Assembly: GCF_000819985.1 (NCBI RefSeq)
Contig: NZ_CDBZ01000205.1
Location: forward strand, 39,592 to 103,591
Source of the DNA: Aeromonas media
GTDB lineage: Bacteria; Pseudomonadota; Gammaproteobacteria; Enterobacterales; Aeromonadaceae
Reading direction: 5' to 3'
DNA length: 64,000 nt
Part shown: positions 9,623-19,699 of the stretch, in pieces
Position numbering within the stretch: position 1 is the first letter of the stretch
How the letters are laid out: each line of letters begins with the position of its first letter
Made by a program: the position numbers and the translations under genes
Notes under the pieces: model-generated
Database searches by the model: none
Told to the model about the DNA's origin: nothing
Seen by the model: only the letters and a program-made list of their open reading frames with translations

Positions 9623-11536
9623 TTACTCGACGGTTGCCTCCACATCGGTGAAGTACTCGATCTTGGCCGCTTTGCGCAGCTCGTCGATCAGCGACTTGTA
9701 GTCGGCCTGAGCCTTGCCCTGACCGAGCTGGCCTTGCAGCAGGCTCACCATCTGGGATGGCTCCTTGGTCACATTGACCTTGTCGAGCGCCACCACTACG
9801 CGATCGCCATTGGCTTCGGCCACCAGCTCGACGCTCGGCTTGCCATCCTTCGGATGGGGCATGCGGAACACCTGGGCCAGCAGGTTCTGATCCATCTCCT
9901 GGGCGAAGCGGGAGACATCCTTGTGGCTCTCCACCTTCAGCCCGAGGGCGGTCAGAACGGCCTGGATGTCCTCGCCGGCGTGCAGCTTGTCGAGCAGGCC
10001 CTGGGCCTTGCCACGGGCTACTTCGCTGGCCTTCTCATGCTTGATGGCCGCAATCACCTGATCCTTGATCTCCGCCAGCGGCTTGGCCGCTTTCGGCTGG
10101 TGACCCATGATGTGCAGCACCAGCGCCTTGCCATCGGAGAGCTCGATCACGTCGGAGTTGGTGTTCTCGTCGCGCAGTTGCTCGGAGAAGGCAGCCGCAA
10201 GCACCTTGGGATCATTGAGGGGTGCCTGGGCATCGGCCTGGCTGAAGTAATCAGACGAGATCACCTTCAGACCCATGGCTTCGGCAGTCAGATCCAGCGA
10301 GTCCGGGTTCTCGAAGCTGCTGTCGGCCATCTTCTGCTGCTCGGCGAAGAACAGCTCCTTGGCCTTGTCCGCTTGCAGACGGCTGATGGTTTCGCTCATC
10401 ACATCGGCGAACATCTTGGTCTTGGCGGGCTCGACGGCCAGCAGCTTGATGATGTGGAAACCAAACGGGCTCTTCACCACTGCGGAAAGATCCCCAGTCT
10501 TGGCCAGCGCAAAAGCCGCCTGCTCGAAGGCAGGATCCATCACCCCTTTCTCGAACCAGTCCAGTTCGCCGCCCTTCTTGGCGGAGAAGGTATCGCTGGA
10601 GTTGGCTTTGGCCAGGGTAGCGAAGTCTTCACCGCCCTTGACCTTGGCCAGCAGCTCGTCAGCCTTCTGCTGGGCCGCCTTCTCATCCTTGCCGAAGGGG
10701 ATCAGGATGTGTGCCACGCGGCGACGCTCGGCACGCTGGAACAGGTCCTGGTGCTGATCGTAGTAATCCTGGGCATCCTGTTCGGTGACCTTGATGTTCT
10801 TGCCGAGGTTGGCGGCATCAAGCAGCAGGTAGTCAACCTTGACCTTCTCGTCGTTCATGAAGCGGCCGCTGTTGGCCTTGTAGAACTGATCCACCTCGGC
10901 GTCGCTCACCTCGACCTCACCCATGTAGGCGGAGGCAGCCAGGCGCACCAGGCGCAGGTCCCGGGTCTGGTTGTAGAGTTTGTCGAGCTGCTCGGCCTCG
11001 CCCTTGAGGGCGAACTCGGAGCCCAGCAGGGCGCCCATCAGTTGCTGGCGTACCATGTCCTGACGCAGGGAGTCGCGGAACATCTCAGGCGTCATGCCGG
11101 CGCGGCGGATCAGCTGCAGGTAGCGATCGTTGCTGAACTTGCCGTCCTCGGCAAACTCCGGCATCTCCACGATGGCCTGCTTGATCTGCTCGTCGCTGAC
11201 GCGCAGGCCGAGGGAGCGGGCCTTGTCATCGATCAGCGCCTGATCGATCAGTCGGTCCAGCACGCCGCGGCGGAACTGTTTCATGTAGTCGGGGTTGGCG
11301 GTCAGCTGATTGAAGGCCTCACCCATTTGGGATTCCATGCGGGCCCGCTCGTTGCGATAGGCATTCTCCAGTGCGGGGGCACTGATCTCATTGCCGTTGA
11401 CGGTAGCGGGGGCGGTACGTGCCGGGCCATTGAGGTAGCTGCCTACACCGGCCAAGGCAAAGGAGAGGATGATCAGGCCCAAGATAACCTTGGCTACCTT
11501 GCCCTGCGCCCCTTCGCGTAGTTTATCCAACATCAT
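9623..11536 (-). CDS. ppiD: Periplasmic folding chaperone PpiD (SurA-like N domain, parvulin PPIase)
   Basis: 637 residues (E. coli 623). It has one N-terminal membrane anchor (about 12-33, VAKVILGLIILSFALAGVGSYL), a SurA-like chaperone region, a parvulin-type PPIase domain around residues 235-365 (RRVAHILIPFG opening, FGFHIIKLL close) and a C-terminal chaperone segment. It acts at the periplasmic face of the inner membrane, helping newly secreted proteins fold near SecYEG. Start at the first ATG of an ATG-ATG pair matches the E. coli MMDSLR start; upstream codons are not protein-like. It lies downstream of hupB, in the conserved clpPX-lon-hupB-ppiD order, with a terminator between. Confidence 0.93.
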   Translation of the reverse strand: MMLDKLREGAQGKVAKVILGLIILSFALAGVGSYLNGPARTAPATVNGNEISAPALENAYRNERARMESQMGEAFNQLTANPDYMKQFRRGVLDRLIDQALIDDKARSLGLRVSDEQIKQAIVEMPEFAEDGKFSNDRYLQLIRRAGMTPEMFRDSLRQDMVRQQLMGALLGSEFALKGEAEQLDKLYNQTRDLRLVRLAASAYMGEVEVSDAEVDQFYKANSGRFMNDEKVKVDYLLLDAANLGKNIKVTEQDAQDYYDQHQDLFQRAERRRVAHILIPFGKDEKAAQQKADELLAKVKGGEDFATLAKANSSDTFSAKKGGELDWFEKGVMDPAFEQAAFALAKTGDLSAVVKSPFGFHIIKLLAVEPAKTKMFADVMSETISRLQADKAKELFFAEQQKMADSSFENPDSLDLTAEAMGLKVISSDYFSQADAQAPLNDPKVLAAAFSEQLRDENTNSDVIELSDGKALVLHIMGHQPKAAKPLAEIKDQVIAAIKHEKASEVARGKAQGLLDKLHAGEDIQAVLTALGLKVESHKDVSRFAQEMDQNLLAQVFRMPHPKDGKPSVELVAEANGDRVVVALDKVNVTKEPSQMVSLLQGQLGQGKAQADYKSLIDELRKAAKIEYFTDVEATVE

Positions 11537-11576
11537 GTTTGTACTTATGCTCCCGAACTCGATGGGCGTAAATAAT

Positions 11577-11605
11577 GAAAAGGCGCACCGATTGCGATGC
11601 GCCTT
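11577..11605 (-). terminator. Rho-independent terminator between hupB and ppiD
   Basis: On the minus strand AAGGCGCA and TGCGCCTT form an 8-bp stem (11580-11605) followed by TTTT. It separates hupB from ppiD, so ppiD probably has its own promoter in the 40 nt before its start or depends on read-through. Confidence 0.75.
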
Positions 11606-11685
11606 GGTCAATCAGTATGAGGGAGAGCCCTCTCACTTGTCTGGTCAGCGACCAAGGTCGGAGCCGATGAACATCAGCGCCCGGC

Positions 11686-11958
11686 TTAGTTGACCGCGTC
11701 TTTCAGGGCCTTGCCGGCTTTGAAGGCAGGAACTTTACCGGCGGCGATTTCGATGGTCGCACCAGTTTGCGGGTTACGGCCAGAACGAGCGGCACGCTCG
11801 CGAACGGCGAAAGTACCGAAGCCAACCAGAGCAACCTGGTCACCCTCTTTCAGGGCTTCACCCACGGCGTCAATGAAAGCATCCAGCGCACGGCCAGCGG
11901 CAGCTTTGGAGATATCAGCACCGTCTGCAATCTTGTCAATCAGTTGAGATTTATTCAC
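11686..11958 (-). CDS. hupB: DNA-binding protein HU-beta
   Basis: 90 residues, exactly the HU length. It has the [11 protein letters not shown] opening, the GFGTF turn and the RxGRNPQTG DNA-binding arm (about residues 58-66). HU is a nucleoid architectural protein that bends DNA non-specifically. The start codon is GTG, as in E. coli hupB, with GGGGA upstream. The position after lon is conserved in enteric relatives. A good sigma-70 promoter lies at 12025-12053. Confidence 0.96.
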   Translation of the reverse strand: MNKSQLIDKIADGADISKAAAGRALDAFIDAVGEALKEGDQVALVGFGTFAVRERAARSGRNPQTGATIEIAAGKVPAFKAGKALKDAVN

Positions 11959-12024
11959 TCTTATATTCCCCTTTTATCGAACATCGCTGCGGCACTGATT
12001 TCCCTGGCCACAACAAGTGGAGGT

Positions 12025-12053
12025 TTTATAACAAGCCTCCTGATCAGTTGCAA
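12025..12053 (-). promoter_or_regulatory. Sigma-70 promoter for hupB
   Basis: On the minus strand TTGCAA (12053-12048), a 17-bp spacer and TATAAA (12030-12025) give a near-consensus promoter about 70 nt upstream of the hupB GTG. Confidence 0.65.
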
Positions 12054-12170
12054 GTGACAATCTGGCGCAAACCCGCGCCACATCACGCATTGCGACTCAT
12101 CATGAGTACCCGATCGGTGGTCAAGGCTACTTCCGTTATCCGGTGCATGCAAGCCTTAACCACCCCCCGA

Positions 12171-12192
12171 ATGCGCCAAATTTGCGGCGCAT
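12171..12192 (-). terminator. Stem-loop just after lon
   Basis: ATGCGCC (12171-12177) and GGCGCAT (12186-12192) form a 7-bp stem only 6 nt past the lon stop. There is no T tract after it on the minus strand, so it may stabilise the mRNA end rather than terminate efficiently. Confidence 0.4.
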
Positions 12193-12198
12193 CAACAT

Positions 12199-14553
12199 TT
12201 ACACGACAGAAACGCGTTCGAAACCCTGCGGATTGTCCTGCAACGCCAGTGCAAGCACCTCATCAATCCAGCGAACCGGATAAATTTCAAGGTCTTGTTT
12301 GACATTGTCCGGGATCTCCTCGAGATCGCGTTCGTTCTCTTTCGGGATGAGCACCCGCTTGATGCCGCCACGGTGAGCCGCCAGCAGTTTCTCCTTGAGA
12401 CCCCCGATGGGCAGCACCTCGCCGCGCAGGGTGATCTCGCCGGTCATGGCCACGTCGGCACGCACCGGGTTGCCGGTGAGGCTGGAAACCAGGGCGGTAC
12501 ACATGGCGATACCGGCACTCGGGCCGTCTTTCGGGGTCGCCCCTTCCGGCACGTGCACGTGGATGTCGCGCTTCTCGTAGAAGTCCGCGTTGATGCGCAG
12601 CTTCTCGGCACGGGCCCGCACCACCGTCATGGCAGCCTGGATGGACTCCTGCATCACATCACCAAGGGAACCGGTATAGGTGAGCTTGCCCTTGCCCGGC
12701 ATGTTGGTGGTCTCGATGGTGAGCAGATCGCCCCCCACTTCGGTCCATGCCAGCCCGCACACCTGGCCTACCTGATTCTGATCGGTGGCCTTGCCGTAGT
12801 CGAAACGCTGTACCCCGAGGAACTCCTTGAGGTTCTCCTGATTGACCAGAACATGCTTGATGCTCTTGTCCAGCAGGATGCGTTTGACTGCCTTGCGACA
12901 GATCTTGGAGATCTCGCGCTCCAGGCTACGCACCCCCGCCTCGCGGGTGTAATAGCGGATGACGCCGATCAGGGCAGAGTCTTCGATGGTGATCTCGGAC
13001 TCTTTCAGACCGTTGCGCTGTATCTGCTTGGCCAGCAGATGCTGCTTGGCAATGTTGAGCTTCTCGTCCTCGGTGTAACCGGACAGACGGATCACTTCCA
13101 TCCGGTCCAGCAGCGGACCCGGGATGTTCATGGAGTTGGAAGTGGCCACGAACATCACGTCCGACAGGTCATAATCCACTTCCAGATAGTGATCGTTGAA
13201 GCTGCTGTTCTGTTCGGGATCCAGCACTTCCAGCAGGGCGGACGCGGGATCGCCGCGCATGTCCGAGCTCATCTTGTCGATTTCGTCGAGCAGGAACAGC
13301 GGGTTCTTCACGCCGACTTTTGCCATCTTCTGGATGAGCTTGCCGGGCATGGAGCCGATATAGGTGCGGCGGTGACCGCGGATCTCCGCCTCGTCACGCA
13401 CCCCACCGAGCGCCATGCGCACGTACTTGCGACCGGTCGCCTTGGCAATGGACTGACCGAGCGAGGTCTTGCCCACACCGGGAGGTCCAACCAGACAGAG
13501 GATGGGGCCCTTGAGCTTGTTCACCCGCGCCTGCACCGCCAGGTACTCGAGGATGCGATCCTTGACCTTGTCCAGGCCATAGTGATCCGAATCCAGCACC
13601 TCTTGTGCCTTGGCGAGATCCTTCTTGACCTTGGAGCGGGCCTTCCACGGCACCTGTACCATCCAGTCCACATAACTGCGCACCACTGTGGCTTCGGCAG
13701 ACATGGGGGACATCATCTTCAGCTTGGCAAGCTCGGCCAGGGCCTTCTCACGGGCATCGTCCGGCATCCCCGCCTCGTCAATCTTGCGATTGAGGGCTTC
13801 GAATTCGTCCGGGCTGTCTTCCAGCTCACCCAGCTCTTTCTGGATGGCCTTCATCTGCTCGTTGAGGTAGTACTCCCGCTGGCTCTTCTCCATCTGTTTC
13901 TTGACCCGGGAGCGGATGCGCTTCTCGACCTGCAAAAGGTCGATCTCCGACTCCATCATGGCCATCAGAAACTCGATGCGCTCGGACACAGAGGCGATTT
14001 CCAGCACCTTCTGCTTGTCTTCGAGCTTGAGCGGCATGTGGGCAGCCATGGTGTCAGCCAGTCGCGCCGCATCGTCGATCGCCGAAATCGAGGTCAGCAC
14101 CTCGGGCGGGATCTTCTTGTTGAGCTTGATGTAGCCTTCAAACTGGCCGATGGCGGAGCGCACCAGCACATCCTGATCCTTCTCCTCGATGGGGGCAGAC
14201 GCTATGTACTGCGCCTCACCGACGAAGAAGTCCTTGTCATCGATCATCCGCTCAAGACGGGCACGCTGGCCCCCTTCCACCAGCACCTTGACGGTGCCGT
14301 CAGGCAGCTTGAGCATCTGCAAAATGTTGGCCACTGTCCCGACGGAGAAGATCTCCTCCACCGTAGGCTCGTCAGTCGACGCATCCTTCTGGGCCACCAG
14401 CAGGACTTTTTTGTCCTGCTCCATGGCCGCTTCCAGACAGCGAATGGATTTTTCCCGCCCCACAAAGAGTGGAATGACCATGTGGGGGTAAACCACCACG
14501 TCACGAAGAGGCAGGACGGGAATCTCGATGCGTTCTGAACGCTCTAGGTTCAT
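12199..14553 (-). CDS. lon: ATP-dependent protease La (Lon)
   Basis: 784 residues, same as E. coli Lon. It has an N-terminal substrate-binding LON domain (1-200), coiled helical region, AAA+ module (Walker [10 protein letters not shown] about 356; Walker [10 protein letters not shown]) and a C-terminal protease domain with the catalytic serine in PKDGPSAG and the lysine in [11 protein letters not shown]. It degrades misfolded and regulatory proteins in the cytoplasm. It sits between clpX and hupB, each flanked by stem-loops. Regulation is probably sigma-32, from the promoter match at 14602-14629. Confidence 0.97.
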   Translation of the reverse strand: MNLERSERIEIPVLPLRDVVVYPHMVIPLFVGREKSIRCLEAAMEQDKKVLLVAQKDASTDEPTVEEIFSVGTVANILQMLKLPDGTVKVLVEGGQRARLERMIDDKDFFVGEAQYIASAPIEEKDQDVLVRSAIGQFEGYIKLNKKIPPEVLTSISAIDDAARLADTMAAHMPLKLEDKQKVLEIASVSERIEFLMAMMESEIDLLQVEKRIRSRVKKQMEKSQREYYLNEQMKAIQKELGELEDSPDEFEALNRKIDEAGMPDDAREKALAELAKLKMMSPMSAEATVVRSYVDWMVQVPWKARSKVKKDLAKAQEVLDSDHYGLDKVKDRILEYLAVQARVNKLKGPILCLVGPPGVGKTSLGQSIAKATGRKYVRMALGGVRDEAEIRGHRRTYIGSMPGKLIQKMAKVGVKNPLFLLDEIDKMSSDMRGDPASALLEVLDPEQNSSFNDHYLEVDYDLSDVMFVATSNSMNIPGPLLDRMEVIRLSGYTEDEKLNIAKQHLLAKQIQRNGLKESEITIEDSALIGVIRYYTREAGVRSLEREISKICRKAVKRILLDKSIKHVLVNQENLKEFLGVQRFDYGKATDQNQVGQVCGLAWTEVGGDLLTIETTNMPGKGKLTYTGSLGDVMQESIQAAMTVVRARAEKLRINADFYEKRDIHVHVPEGATPKDGPSAGIAMCTALVSSLTGNPVRADVAMTGEITLRGEVLPIGGLKEKLLAAHRGGIKRVLIPKENERDLEEIPDNVKQDLEIYPVRWIDEVLALALQDNPQGFERVSVV

Positions 14554-14601
14554 ATATGTCCTCTCGGCTTGTTATACCGTTGGCAAAGCGCTTGGCTGAG
14601 T

Positions 14602-14629
14602 ATATGGGGGCGCAAAGATGAGATTCAAT
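14602..14629 (-). promoter_or_regulatory. Heat-shock (sigma-32) type promoter of lon
   Basis: On the minus strand ATTGAAT (14629-14623), 13 bp, then CCCCATAT (14609-14602). This matches the CTTGAAA / CCCCATNT consensus closely, with an exact -10 box. It lies about 50 nt before the lon start, as in E. coli. Confidence 0.75.
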
Positions 14630-14651
14630 CGCCTTGGCCGTAAAAAGCATG

Positions 14652-14672
14652 AAAGGGGCAAAATGCCCCTTT
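14652..14672 (-). terminator. Terminator between clpX and lon
   Basis: AAAGGGGCA (14652-14660) and TGCCCCTTT (14664-14672) make a 9-bp stem with a 3-nt loop, 22 nt after the clpX stop. The T tract is short. Confidence 0.65.
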
Positions 14673-14693
14673 ATGTGATTAAAAATCAGTCAG

Positions 14694-15968
14694 TTACTCT
14701 GACGCGGCGGCCTGTGTCTCGGGATTGTCGTAGATCATCAGGGGCGCAGAGTCCCCCTTGATCACCGTCTCGTCGATCACCACCTTGCTGACCCCTTCCA
14801 GGGAGGGCAGGTCATACATGGTGTCGAGCAACACAGCTTCGACGATGGATCTCAGGCCACGGGCACCGGTCTTGCGCTCCATTGCCTTGCGGGCGATGGC
14901 GTTCAGGGCGTCGTCACGAAACTCCAGCTCCACCTCTTCCAGGGCAAACAACGCAGCGTATTGCTTGGTCAGTGCGTTCTTCGGCTCTTTCAGGATCTGG
15001 ATGAGGGCCGCTTCGTCCAGCTCGGTGAGGGTCGCCACCACCGGCAGACGACCGATGAACTCGGGGATAAGACCGTACTTGATCAGATCCTCCGGCTCCA
15101 CCTTGGCAAAGTTCTCGCTTAAGGTCGCCTTGGCATTCTTGGATTTGACGTCAGCGCCAAACCCGATGCCGGTTCCCTTGACGGAACGCTGCTCGATCAC
15201 CTTGTCCAGGCCGGCGAAGGCGCCACCACAGATGAAGAGGATCTTGGAGGTATCGACCTGCAGGAACTCCTGCTGCGGATGCTTGCGGCCACCTTGCGGC
15301 GGCACTGAGGCGATGGTGCCTTCGATCAGCTTCAGCAGTGCCTGCTGCACCCCTTCCCCGGAGACATCGCGGGTGATGGAAGGGTTGTCTGACTTGCGGG
15401 AGATCTTGTCGATCTCGTCGATGTAGACGATGCCGCGCTGGGCCTTCTCCACGTCATAGTCGCACTTTTGCAGCAACTTCTGAATGATGTTCTCCACGTC
15501 CTCGCCCACATAACCGGCTTCGGTCAATGTGGTGGCATCAGCCATGGTGAAGGGCACATCCAGCAGACGGGCGAGCGTCTCGGCCAGCAGGGTCTTGCCG
15601 CTGCCGGTCGGGCCAATCAGCAGGATGTTGGACTTGCCAAGCTCCACACCACCGGACTCGCTGCCGCTGCGCAGACGCTTGTAGTGGTTATAGACGGCAA
15701 CTGCCAGCACCTTCTTGGCGTACTCCTGCCCGATCACGTAGTCGTCCAGATGGGCGCGGATTTCATGAGGGGTCGGCAGCTCGCTACCATCGCGCTTGGG
15801 AGAGATCTCGCGGATCTCCTCGCGGATGATGTCGTTGCACAGCTCGACACACTCATCACATACGTAGACGGAAGGGCCAGCGATCAGCTTACGCACTTCA
15901 TGCTGGCTTTTGCCGCAGAAAGAGCAATAAAGCAGCTTGTCGCCCTCACCCTTGCGTTTCTCTGTCAT
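14694..15968 (-). CDS. clpX: ATP-dependent Clp protease ATP-binding subunit ClpX
   Basis: 424 residues (E. coli 424). The N-terminal C4 zinc-binding domain is visible as CSFCGK and CDECVELC (residues 15-40). The AAA+ domain has Walker A GPTGSGKT (about 120) and the Walker [10 protein letters not shown]. The IGF-type loop that docks ClpP is seen as GIGFGAD. ClpX unfolds tagged substrates and feeds them to ClpP. It follows clpP by 70 nt and is probably co-transcribed with it. Confidence 0.97.
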   Translation of the reverse strand: MTEKRKGEGDKLLYCSFCGKSQHEVRKLIAGPSVYVCDECVELCNDIIREEIREISPKRDGSELPTPHEIRAHLDDYVIGQEYAKKVLAVAVYNHYKRLRSGSESGGVELGKSNILLIGPTGSGKTLLAETLARLLDVPFTMADATTLTEAGYVGEDVENIIQKLLQKCDYDVEKAQRGIVYIDEIDKISRKSDNPSITRDVSGEGVQQALLKLIEGTIASVPPQGGRKHPQQEFLQVDTSKILFICGGAFAGLDKVIEQRSVKGTGIGFGADVKSKNAKATLSENFAKVEPEDLIKYGLIPEFIGRLPVVATLTELDEAALIQILKEPKNALTKQYAALFALEEVELEFRDDALNAIARKAMERKTGARGLRSIVEAVLLDTMYDLPSLEGVSKVVIDETVIKGDSAPLMIYDNPETQAAASE

Positions 15969-16001
15969 TCAGCGACCTCGTTTTATCAATAGAGGATGGA
16001 T

Positions 16002-16027
16002 CGTCCTGTTGAGTTTACAACAGGACG
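16002..16027 (-). other. Stem-loop between clpP and clpX
   Basis: CGTCCTGTTG (16002-16011) and CAACAGGACG (16018-16027) form a perfect 10-bp stem with a 6-nt loop. There is no T tract on either strand, so it is more likely an mRNA processing or stability element than a terminator. It may set different amounts of ClpP and ClpX. Confidence 0.55.
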
Positions 16028-16038
16028 GGATACCCTGC

Positions 16039-16662
16039 TCAGCCGCGCTGGCTCAGGATGCCGTCAACCAGACCATAGGCCACAGCCTGCTCGGCCGACA
16101 TGAAATTGTCACGGTCGGTGTCGCGTTCTATGGTGGCCATGTCCTGTCCGGTATGGAAAGCCAGACGATCGTTCAGGGTATTCTTGATTTTCAGGATCTC
16201 CTGGGCATGGATCTGGATGTCAGATGCCTGGCCCTGGAAGCCGCCCAGCGGCTGGTGGATCATCACCCGAGCGTTAGGCAGGCAGAAACGCTTGCCCTTG
16301 GCACCGCCGGCCAGCAGGAAGGCGCCCATGGAGCAGGCCTGCCCCATGCAGACGGTGCTGACGTCCGGCTTAATGAACTGCATGGTGTCATAGATGGACA
16401 TCCCTGCAGTGACGGCACCACCCGGCGAGTTGATGTAGATGCTGATGTCCTGATCCGGGTTCTCGGACTCCAGGAACAGCAGCTGAGCCACCACCAGATT
16501 CGCCATGTGATCCTCAACCTGACCGGTCAGGAAGATCACCCGCTCCTTGAGCAGACGGGAATAGATATCGTAGGAACGCTCACCCTTAGCCGTCTGCTCG
16601 ACCACCATAGGGATGAGCGCATTGCGTGGGGATTCAGTCACATCGTTATAGTTCTTGTACAT
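16039..16662 (-). CDS. clpP: ATP-dependent Clp protease proteolytic subunit ClpP
   Basis: 207 residues (E. coli 207 before processing). The catalytic triad is visible: Ser111 in GQACSMGAF, His136 in ARVMIHQP and Asp185 in RDTDRDNF. It forms the tetradecameric peptidase chamber capped by ClpX or ClpA. A short N-terminal propeptide is likely. It lies between tig and clpX, the standard order. A possible promoter overlaps the tig terminator just upstream. Confidence 0.97.
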   Translation of the reverse strand: MYKNYNDVTESPRNALIPMVVEQTAKGERSYDIYSRLLKERVIFLTGQVEDHMANLVVAQLLFLESENPDQDISIYINSPGGAVTAGMSIYDTMQFIKPDVSTVCMGQACSMGAFLLAGGAKGKRFCLPNARVMIHQPLGGFQGQASDIQIHAQEILKIKNTLNDRLAFHTGQDMATIERDTDRDNFMSAEQAVAYGLVDGILSQRG

Positions 16663-16683
16663 AAGGCATTGTCCCTAAAATAA

Positions 16684-16714
16684 AATGGCCCGAGTGGAGA
16701 TCACACGAGCCATT
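16684..16714 (-). terminator. Rho-independent terminator after tig
   Basis: On the minus strand a 13-bp stem with one wobble and one mismatch (arms 16702-16714 and 16684-16696) is followed by TTATTTTA. It begins about 35 nt past the tig stop. Confidence 0.7.
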
Positions 16715-16742
16715 ATACTTAACAGTTTTGACCTTAAGTCAA
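16712..16742 (-). promoter_or_regulatory. Possible clpP promoter overlapping the tig terminator
   Basis: On the minus strand TTGACT (16742-16737), 19 bp, then a perfect TATAAT (16717-16712). The spacer is longer than ideal. The -10 box shares bases with the first terminator arm, so transcripts from here would lack an intact hairpin. Confidence 0.45.
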
Positions 16743-16748
16743 ATGTTC

Positions 16749-18059
16749 TTAGGCAGCGGCACCGGACTTGTTGATCACGTCGTCGAAGGCAACTTCTTTC
16801 TCGGTCACTTGCGCCTTGGACAAGATCAGGTCGATGGCTTGATCTTCAACTGCCAGGTTACGAACGCCGTTCAGCATCTGCTCGTTCTTCTGGTAGTACT
16901 CGATCACTTCCTTCGGATCTTCGTAGGCAGTGGCCATGGACTCGATGATGCTGGTCACACGGGCGTCGTCAGCCTTGATCTCGTTGGTGCGGATGACGTC
17001 ACCCAGCAGCAGACCGACGCGTACGCGGCGCTCGGCTTGCGCCTGGAACAGCTCGGCCGGCAGTTCAGGAGCGTTGCCGCCCTGGAAGCCACCGAAACGC
17101 TGCAGGGCTTGCTGACGCAGGGCGTCGATTTCCTGGGCAACGGCAGCCTTCGGCAGATCGATCTGGTTGGCTTCAACCAGGCCGTTCAGCACTTGCTCTT
17201 TCACGCTGTTTTTCAGGGCTTGAGCCAGTTCGCGCTCCATGTTCTTGCGCACTTCGGCCTTCAGCTCTTCAACGCTGCCGCTCTCGATGCCAAAACGCTT
17301 GACGAACTCTTCAGTCAGCTCAGGCAGCACCTGCTCTTCAACCTTGATCAGCTTGGAGGCAAACTTGGCCGCTTTGCCTTTCAGGGCTTCGGCGTGGTAG
17401 TCAGCCGGGAAAGTCACCTCGATGGTGAACTCGTCACCCGCTTTCTTGCCCAGGATGGCGTCTTCGAAGCCAGGGATCATGCGACCGGCGCCCAGTTCCA
17501 GAGTGAAACCTTCGGCCTTGCCACCGTCGAACTCTTCACCGTCGATGGAACCGACGAAGTCCAGGGTGACACGCATGCCATTGGCGGCAGCGGCATCGAC
17601 GTCAGACCAGGTGGCGTGCTGCTTGCGCAGGGTGTCGATCATGTTGGCCAGGTCGGCATCCTTGACGGAGGCAACCGGCTTCTCAACCTTGATGCTCTCG
17701 AGACCGGCAACTTCAAACTCCGGGTACACTTCGAAAGTGGCGGTGAATTCGAAATCCTGGCCTTCCTTGATCTCTTTCGGATCCATGGTCGGGGCACCGG
17801 CCGGGCTCAGTTTGCTTTCGATGATGGCCTTGATGAAGTTGTTTTGCATCATTTCATCGGCAACGCGGGCATGGGCCATGGCGCCGAACATCTTCTTGAT
17901 GATGGCAACCGGAGCCTTACCAGGACGGAAACCGTCGATGCGACGAGTCTTGGCCAGGCCATTCAATTCTTTACGCACGGCAGCGTCAACGGTAGCAGCC
18001 GGTACAGTGATGGTAAGACGGCGTTCCAGACCTTGGGTTGTCTCTACAGAAACTTGCAT
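16749..18059 (-). CDS. tig: Trigger factor, ribosome-associated chaperone and PPIase
   Basis: 436 residues (E. coli 432). The N-terminal ribosome-binding domain carries the signature loop as [13 protein letters not shown] DGFRPGKAP (about 43-51). The FKBP-type PPIase domain spans about 150-245, and a helical C-terminal chaperone arm follows. It binds near the ribosome exit tunnel and shields nascent chains. Ribosome site GAGGTAAAAGA precedes the ATG. It begins the tig-clpPX-lon block. Confidence 0.96.
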   Translation of the reverse strand: MQVSVETTQGLERRLTITVPAATVDAAVRKELNGLAKTRRIDGFRPGKAPVAIIKKMFGAMAHARVADEMMQNNFIKAIIESKLSPAGAPTMDPKEIKEGQDFEFTATFEVYPEFEVAGLESIKVEKPVASVKDADLANMIDTLRKQHATWSDVDAAAANGMRVTLDFVGSIDGEEFDGGKAEGFTLELGAGRMIPGFEDAILGKKAGDEFTIEVTFPADYHAEALKGKAAKFASKLIKVEEQVLPELTEEFVKRFGIESGSVEELKAEVRKNMERELAQALKNSVKEQVLNGLVEANQIDLPKAAVAQEIDALRQQALQRFGGFQGGNAPELPAELFQAQAERRVRVGLLLGDVIRTNEIKADDARVTSIIESMATAYEDPKEVIEYYQKNEQMLNGVRNLAVEDQAIDLILSKAQVTEKEVAFDDVINKSGAAA

Positions 18060-18489
18060 TCTTTTACCTCGTTCAACTCAGCACTGTGTGCTGACCCTTT
18101 ATTACCCCTGGGCAAAGCCCGGAGTCTTCCTGTTTATAAAGACAACGACTGTCTTTGTGATGAGAAAATATGACGCGACATTATAGCGGCGCACATTGGT
18201 CGCGTCGAGCCGCACATCCCCCATCCGGGGCACAGACAGCACAATTTGCGCAAGACTGCCTCCTATATGGGGAAGCCTTGCGCCTACTTCAAGCATCCGG
18301 CCCGCAATAATTTGCGCTTGCTCACCCTTTTGTGCGCCACACCATGCTTTTTTCATCTTCCTGCGTCGTCAGGGTGCATCCGATCAGCGGGTCTGCGACC
18401 CAAATTGTCCACCTTCTCGCATCAGCCATTGCGTCCCTCTGCGCCGCTCGCTATGGTGACTGCCAATTTATGAGTCTGGAGTGACCCAC
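18060..18489. promoter_or_regulatory. tig/yccF divergent intergenic region with tig promoter
   Basis: The 430-bp gap carries a good minus-strand promoter for tig, TCGACG (18208-18203), 17 bp, TATAAT (18185-18180), about 120 nt upstream of the start. A CAGCAC/GTGCTG stem-loop (18079-18093) lies near the tig ribosome site. The yccF half shows no clear promoter or coding sequence. Confidence 0.55.
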
Positions 18490-18918
18490 ATGTCCTTTTT
18501 CCGCTTCTTGTTCAATCTGCTCTGGTTCGTACTGGGAGGCGTCTTCATGGGGCTGGCCTGGTGGCTGGCCGGGCTGCTCTGCTTCGTCTCCCTGATAGGG
18601 ATCCCCTGGGGACGGGCCTGTTTCGTCATCGGCACCTTCTTCCCGTTTGGCAAGCAGGCGGTGAGCCGCAAGAGCATGACCGGCCAGAGCGACATCGGCA
18701 CAGGTGCGCTCGGGATGATTGGCAACATCCTCTGGTTCCTGGTGATCGGGATCTGGCTGGCCATCGGCCACATCGCCTCGGCCCTGGCCTGCTTCGTGAC
18801 CATCATCGGCATTCCGTTCGGCATCCAGCACCTCAAGCTGGCCCTGATTGCCCTGGCCCCCATAGGCCAGATGGTGGTGACCAACCACGAGGCCGAGTCC
18901 GGTCGCTATATTCGCTAA
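18490..18918 (+). CDS. yccF: YccF-domain inner-membrane protein
   Basis: 142 residues with three to four hydrophobic segments and the twice-repeated YccF (DUF307) signature, seen as LLCFVSLIGIPWGRACF and ALACFVTIIGIPFGIQHLK. E. coli YccF is 148 residues. The function of the family is unknown; related proteins lie in the inner membrane. ATG at 18490 is chosen with GGAG 8 nt upstream rather than the GTG at 18481. Single gene ending in a terminator. Confidence 0.85.
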   Translation: MSFFRFLFNLLWFVLGGVFMGLAWWLAGLLCFVSLIGIPWGRACFVIGTFFPFGKQAVSRKSMTGQSDIGTGALGMIGNILWFLVIGIWLAIGHIASALACFVTIIGIPFGIQHLKLALIALAPIGQMVVTNHEAESGRYIR

Positions 18919-18932
18919 ACAAGAATGCATCG

Positions 18933-18984
18933 CCAGGCTATGCCTGGGATGTCAAAAAAGGGCAGACTAGGGTCTGCCCTTTTT
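18933..18984 (+). terminator. Tandem stem-loops ending in a strong terminator after yccF
   Basis: A small CCAGGC/GCCTGG hairpin (18933-18947) is followed by a 13-bp stem AAAAAGGGCAGAC (18955-18967) with GTCTGCCCTTTTT (18972-18984). Confidence 0.85.
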
Positions 18985-19008
18985 CATTGCCCCAGTTCGA
19001 GGTCTTCC

Positions 19009-19599
19009 ATGCTGCCCAGCCACTTCTTCGCCAACCTCGCCCGCATGCGGCTCATCTACCGCTGGCCGCTGATGCGCAACATACAGCCGGAAAACATCGC
19101 CGAGCACAGCCTGCAGGTCGCCATGGTGGCCCACGCCCTCGGCGTCATCAGCAACCGGCTGTTTGATGGCAAGGTGGATGCCAACCACGCCGCCGTCATG
19201 GCCCTCTACCACGACAGCAGCGAGGTGCTGACCGGCGATCTGCCCACCCCCGTCAAGTATTTCAATCCCGAGATAGCCCGCGAGTACAAGAAGATTGAAC
19301 TCGCCGCCGAACAGCGCCTGCTGGGCATGCTACCCCCCGAGCTGGTGGAAGACTTTCGCCCCCTGCTCGACTCCGGCGCCCAGGACGACACCCTGGCCCG
19401 GCTGGTGAAGGATGCCGACACCCTCTGCGCCTATACCAAGTGCCTGGAGGAGATAAATGCAGGCAACCGGGAGTTCGAGCCCGCGCGCAAGCGCCTCGAA
19501 CAGATGCTGGAGGCCAGGATGAACCCGGCAATGCGCTACTTTATCGATGTGTTCGTGGCGAGCTTCTCGTTGCCCCTCGATGAGCTCAACGCCCACTAA
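19009..19599 (+). CDS. yfbR: 5'-deoxynucleotidase YfbR (HD domain)
   Basis: 196 residues, E. coli YfbR 199. The HD-domain metal ligands are visible as the H of [14 protein letters not shown], the HD of [19 protein letters not shown] and a later D ([10 protein letters not shown]). It dephosphorylates deoxyribonucleoside 5'-monophosphates, including dCMP in thymidylate supply. ATG at 19009 matches the conserved SHFFA.L.R..LI.RWPLMRN start; upstream ORF sequence runs into the yccF terminator. Own terminator at 19623-19662. Confidence 0.93.
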   Translation: MLPSHFFANLARMRLIYRWPLMRNIQPENIAEHSLQVAMVAHALGVISNRLFDGKVDANHAAVMALYHDSSEVLTGDLPTPVKYFNPEIAREYKKIELAAEQRLLGMLPPELVEDFRPLLDSGAQDDTLARLVKDADTLCAYTKCLEEINAGNREFEPARKRLEQMLEARMNPAMRYFIDVFVASFSLPLDELNAH

Positions 19600-19622
19600 G
19601 CCAGTCGGAACGACCAGAAGAG

Positions 19623-19662
19623 AGAAGGGCCCGCCGGTGCAGACCGGCGGACCCTTCTTTTT
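19623..19662 (+). terminator. Strong terminator between yfbR and lolE
   Basis: AGAAGGG-CCGCCGGT and ACCGGCGG-CCCTTCT pair with a single internal mismatch around GCAG, followed by TTTTT. The symmetry suits both convergent genes. Confidence 0.85.
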
Positions 19663-19699
19663 CAGTATATTGCCAGGCTTGGCAGACCTGGCTCGCGGA

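Noticed and set aside
12295..14538. 747-codon frame antisense to lon (and similar ones opposite ppiD, tig, clpX and the M16 protease)
   Set aside because: These arise from the third-position GC bias of the real genes and show no protein family.
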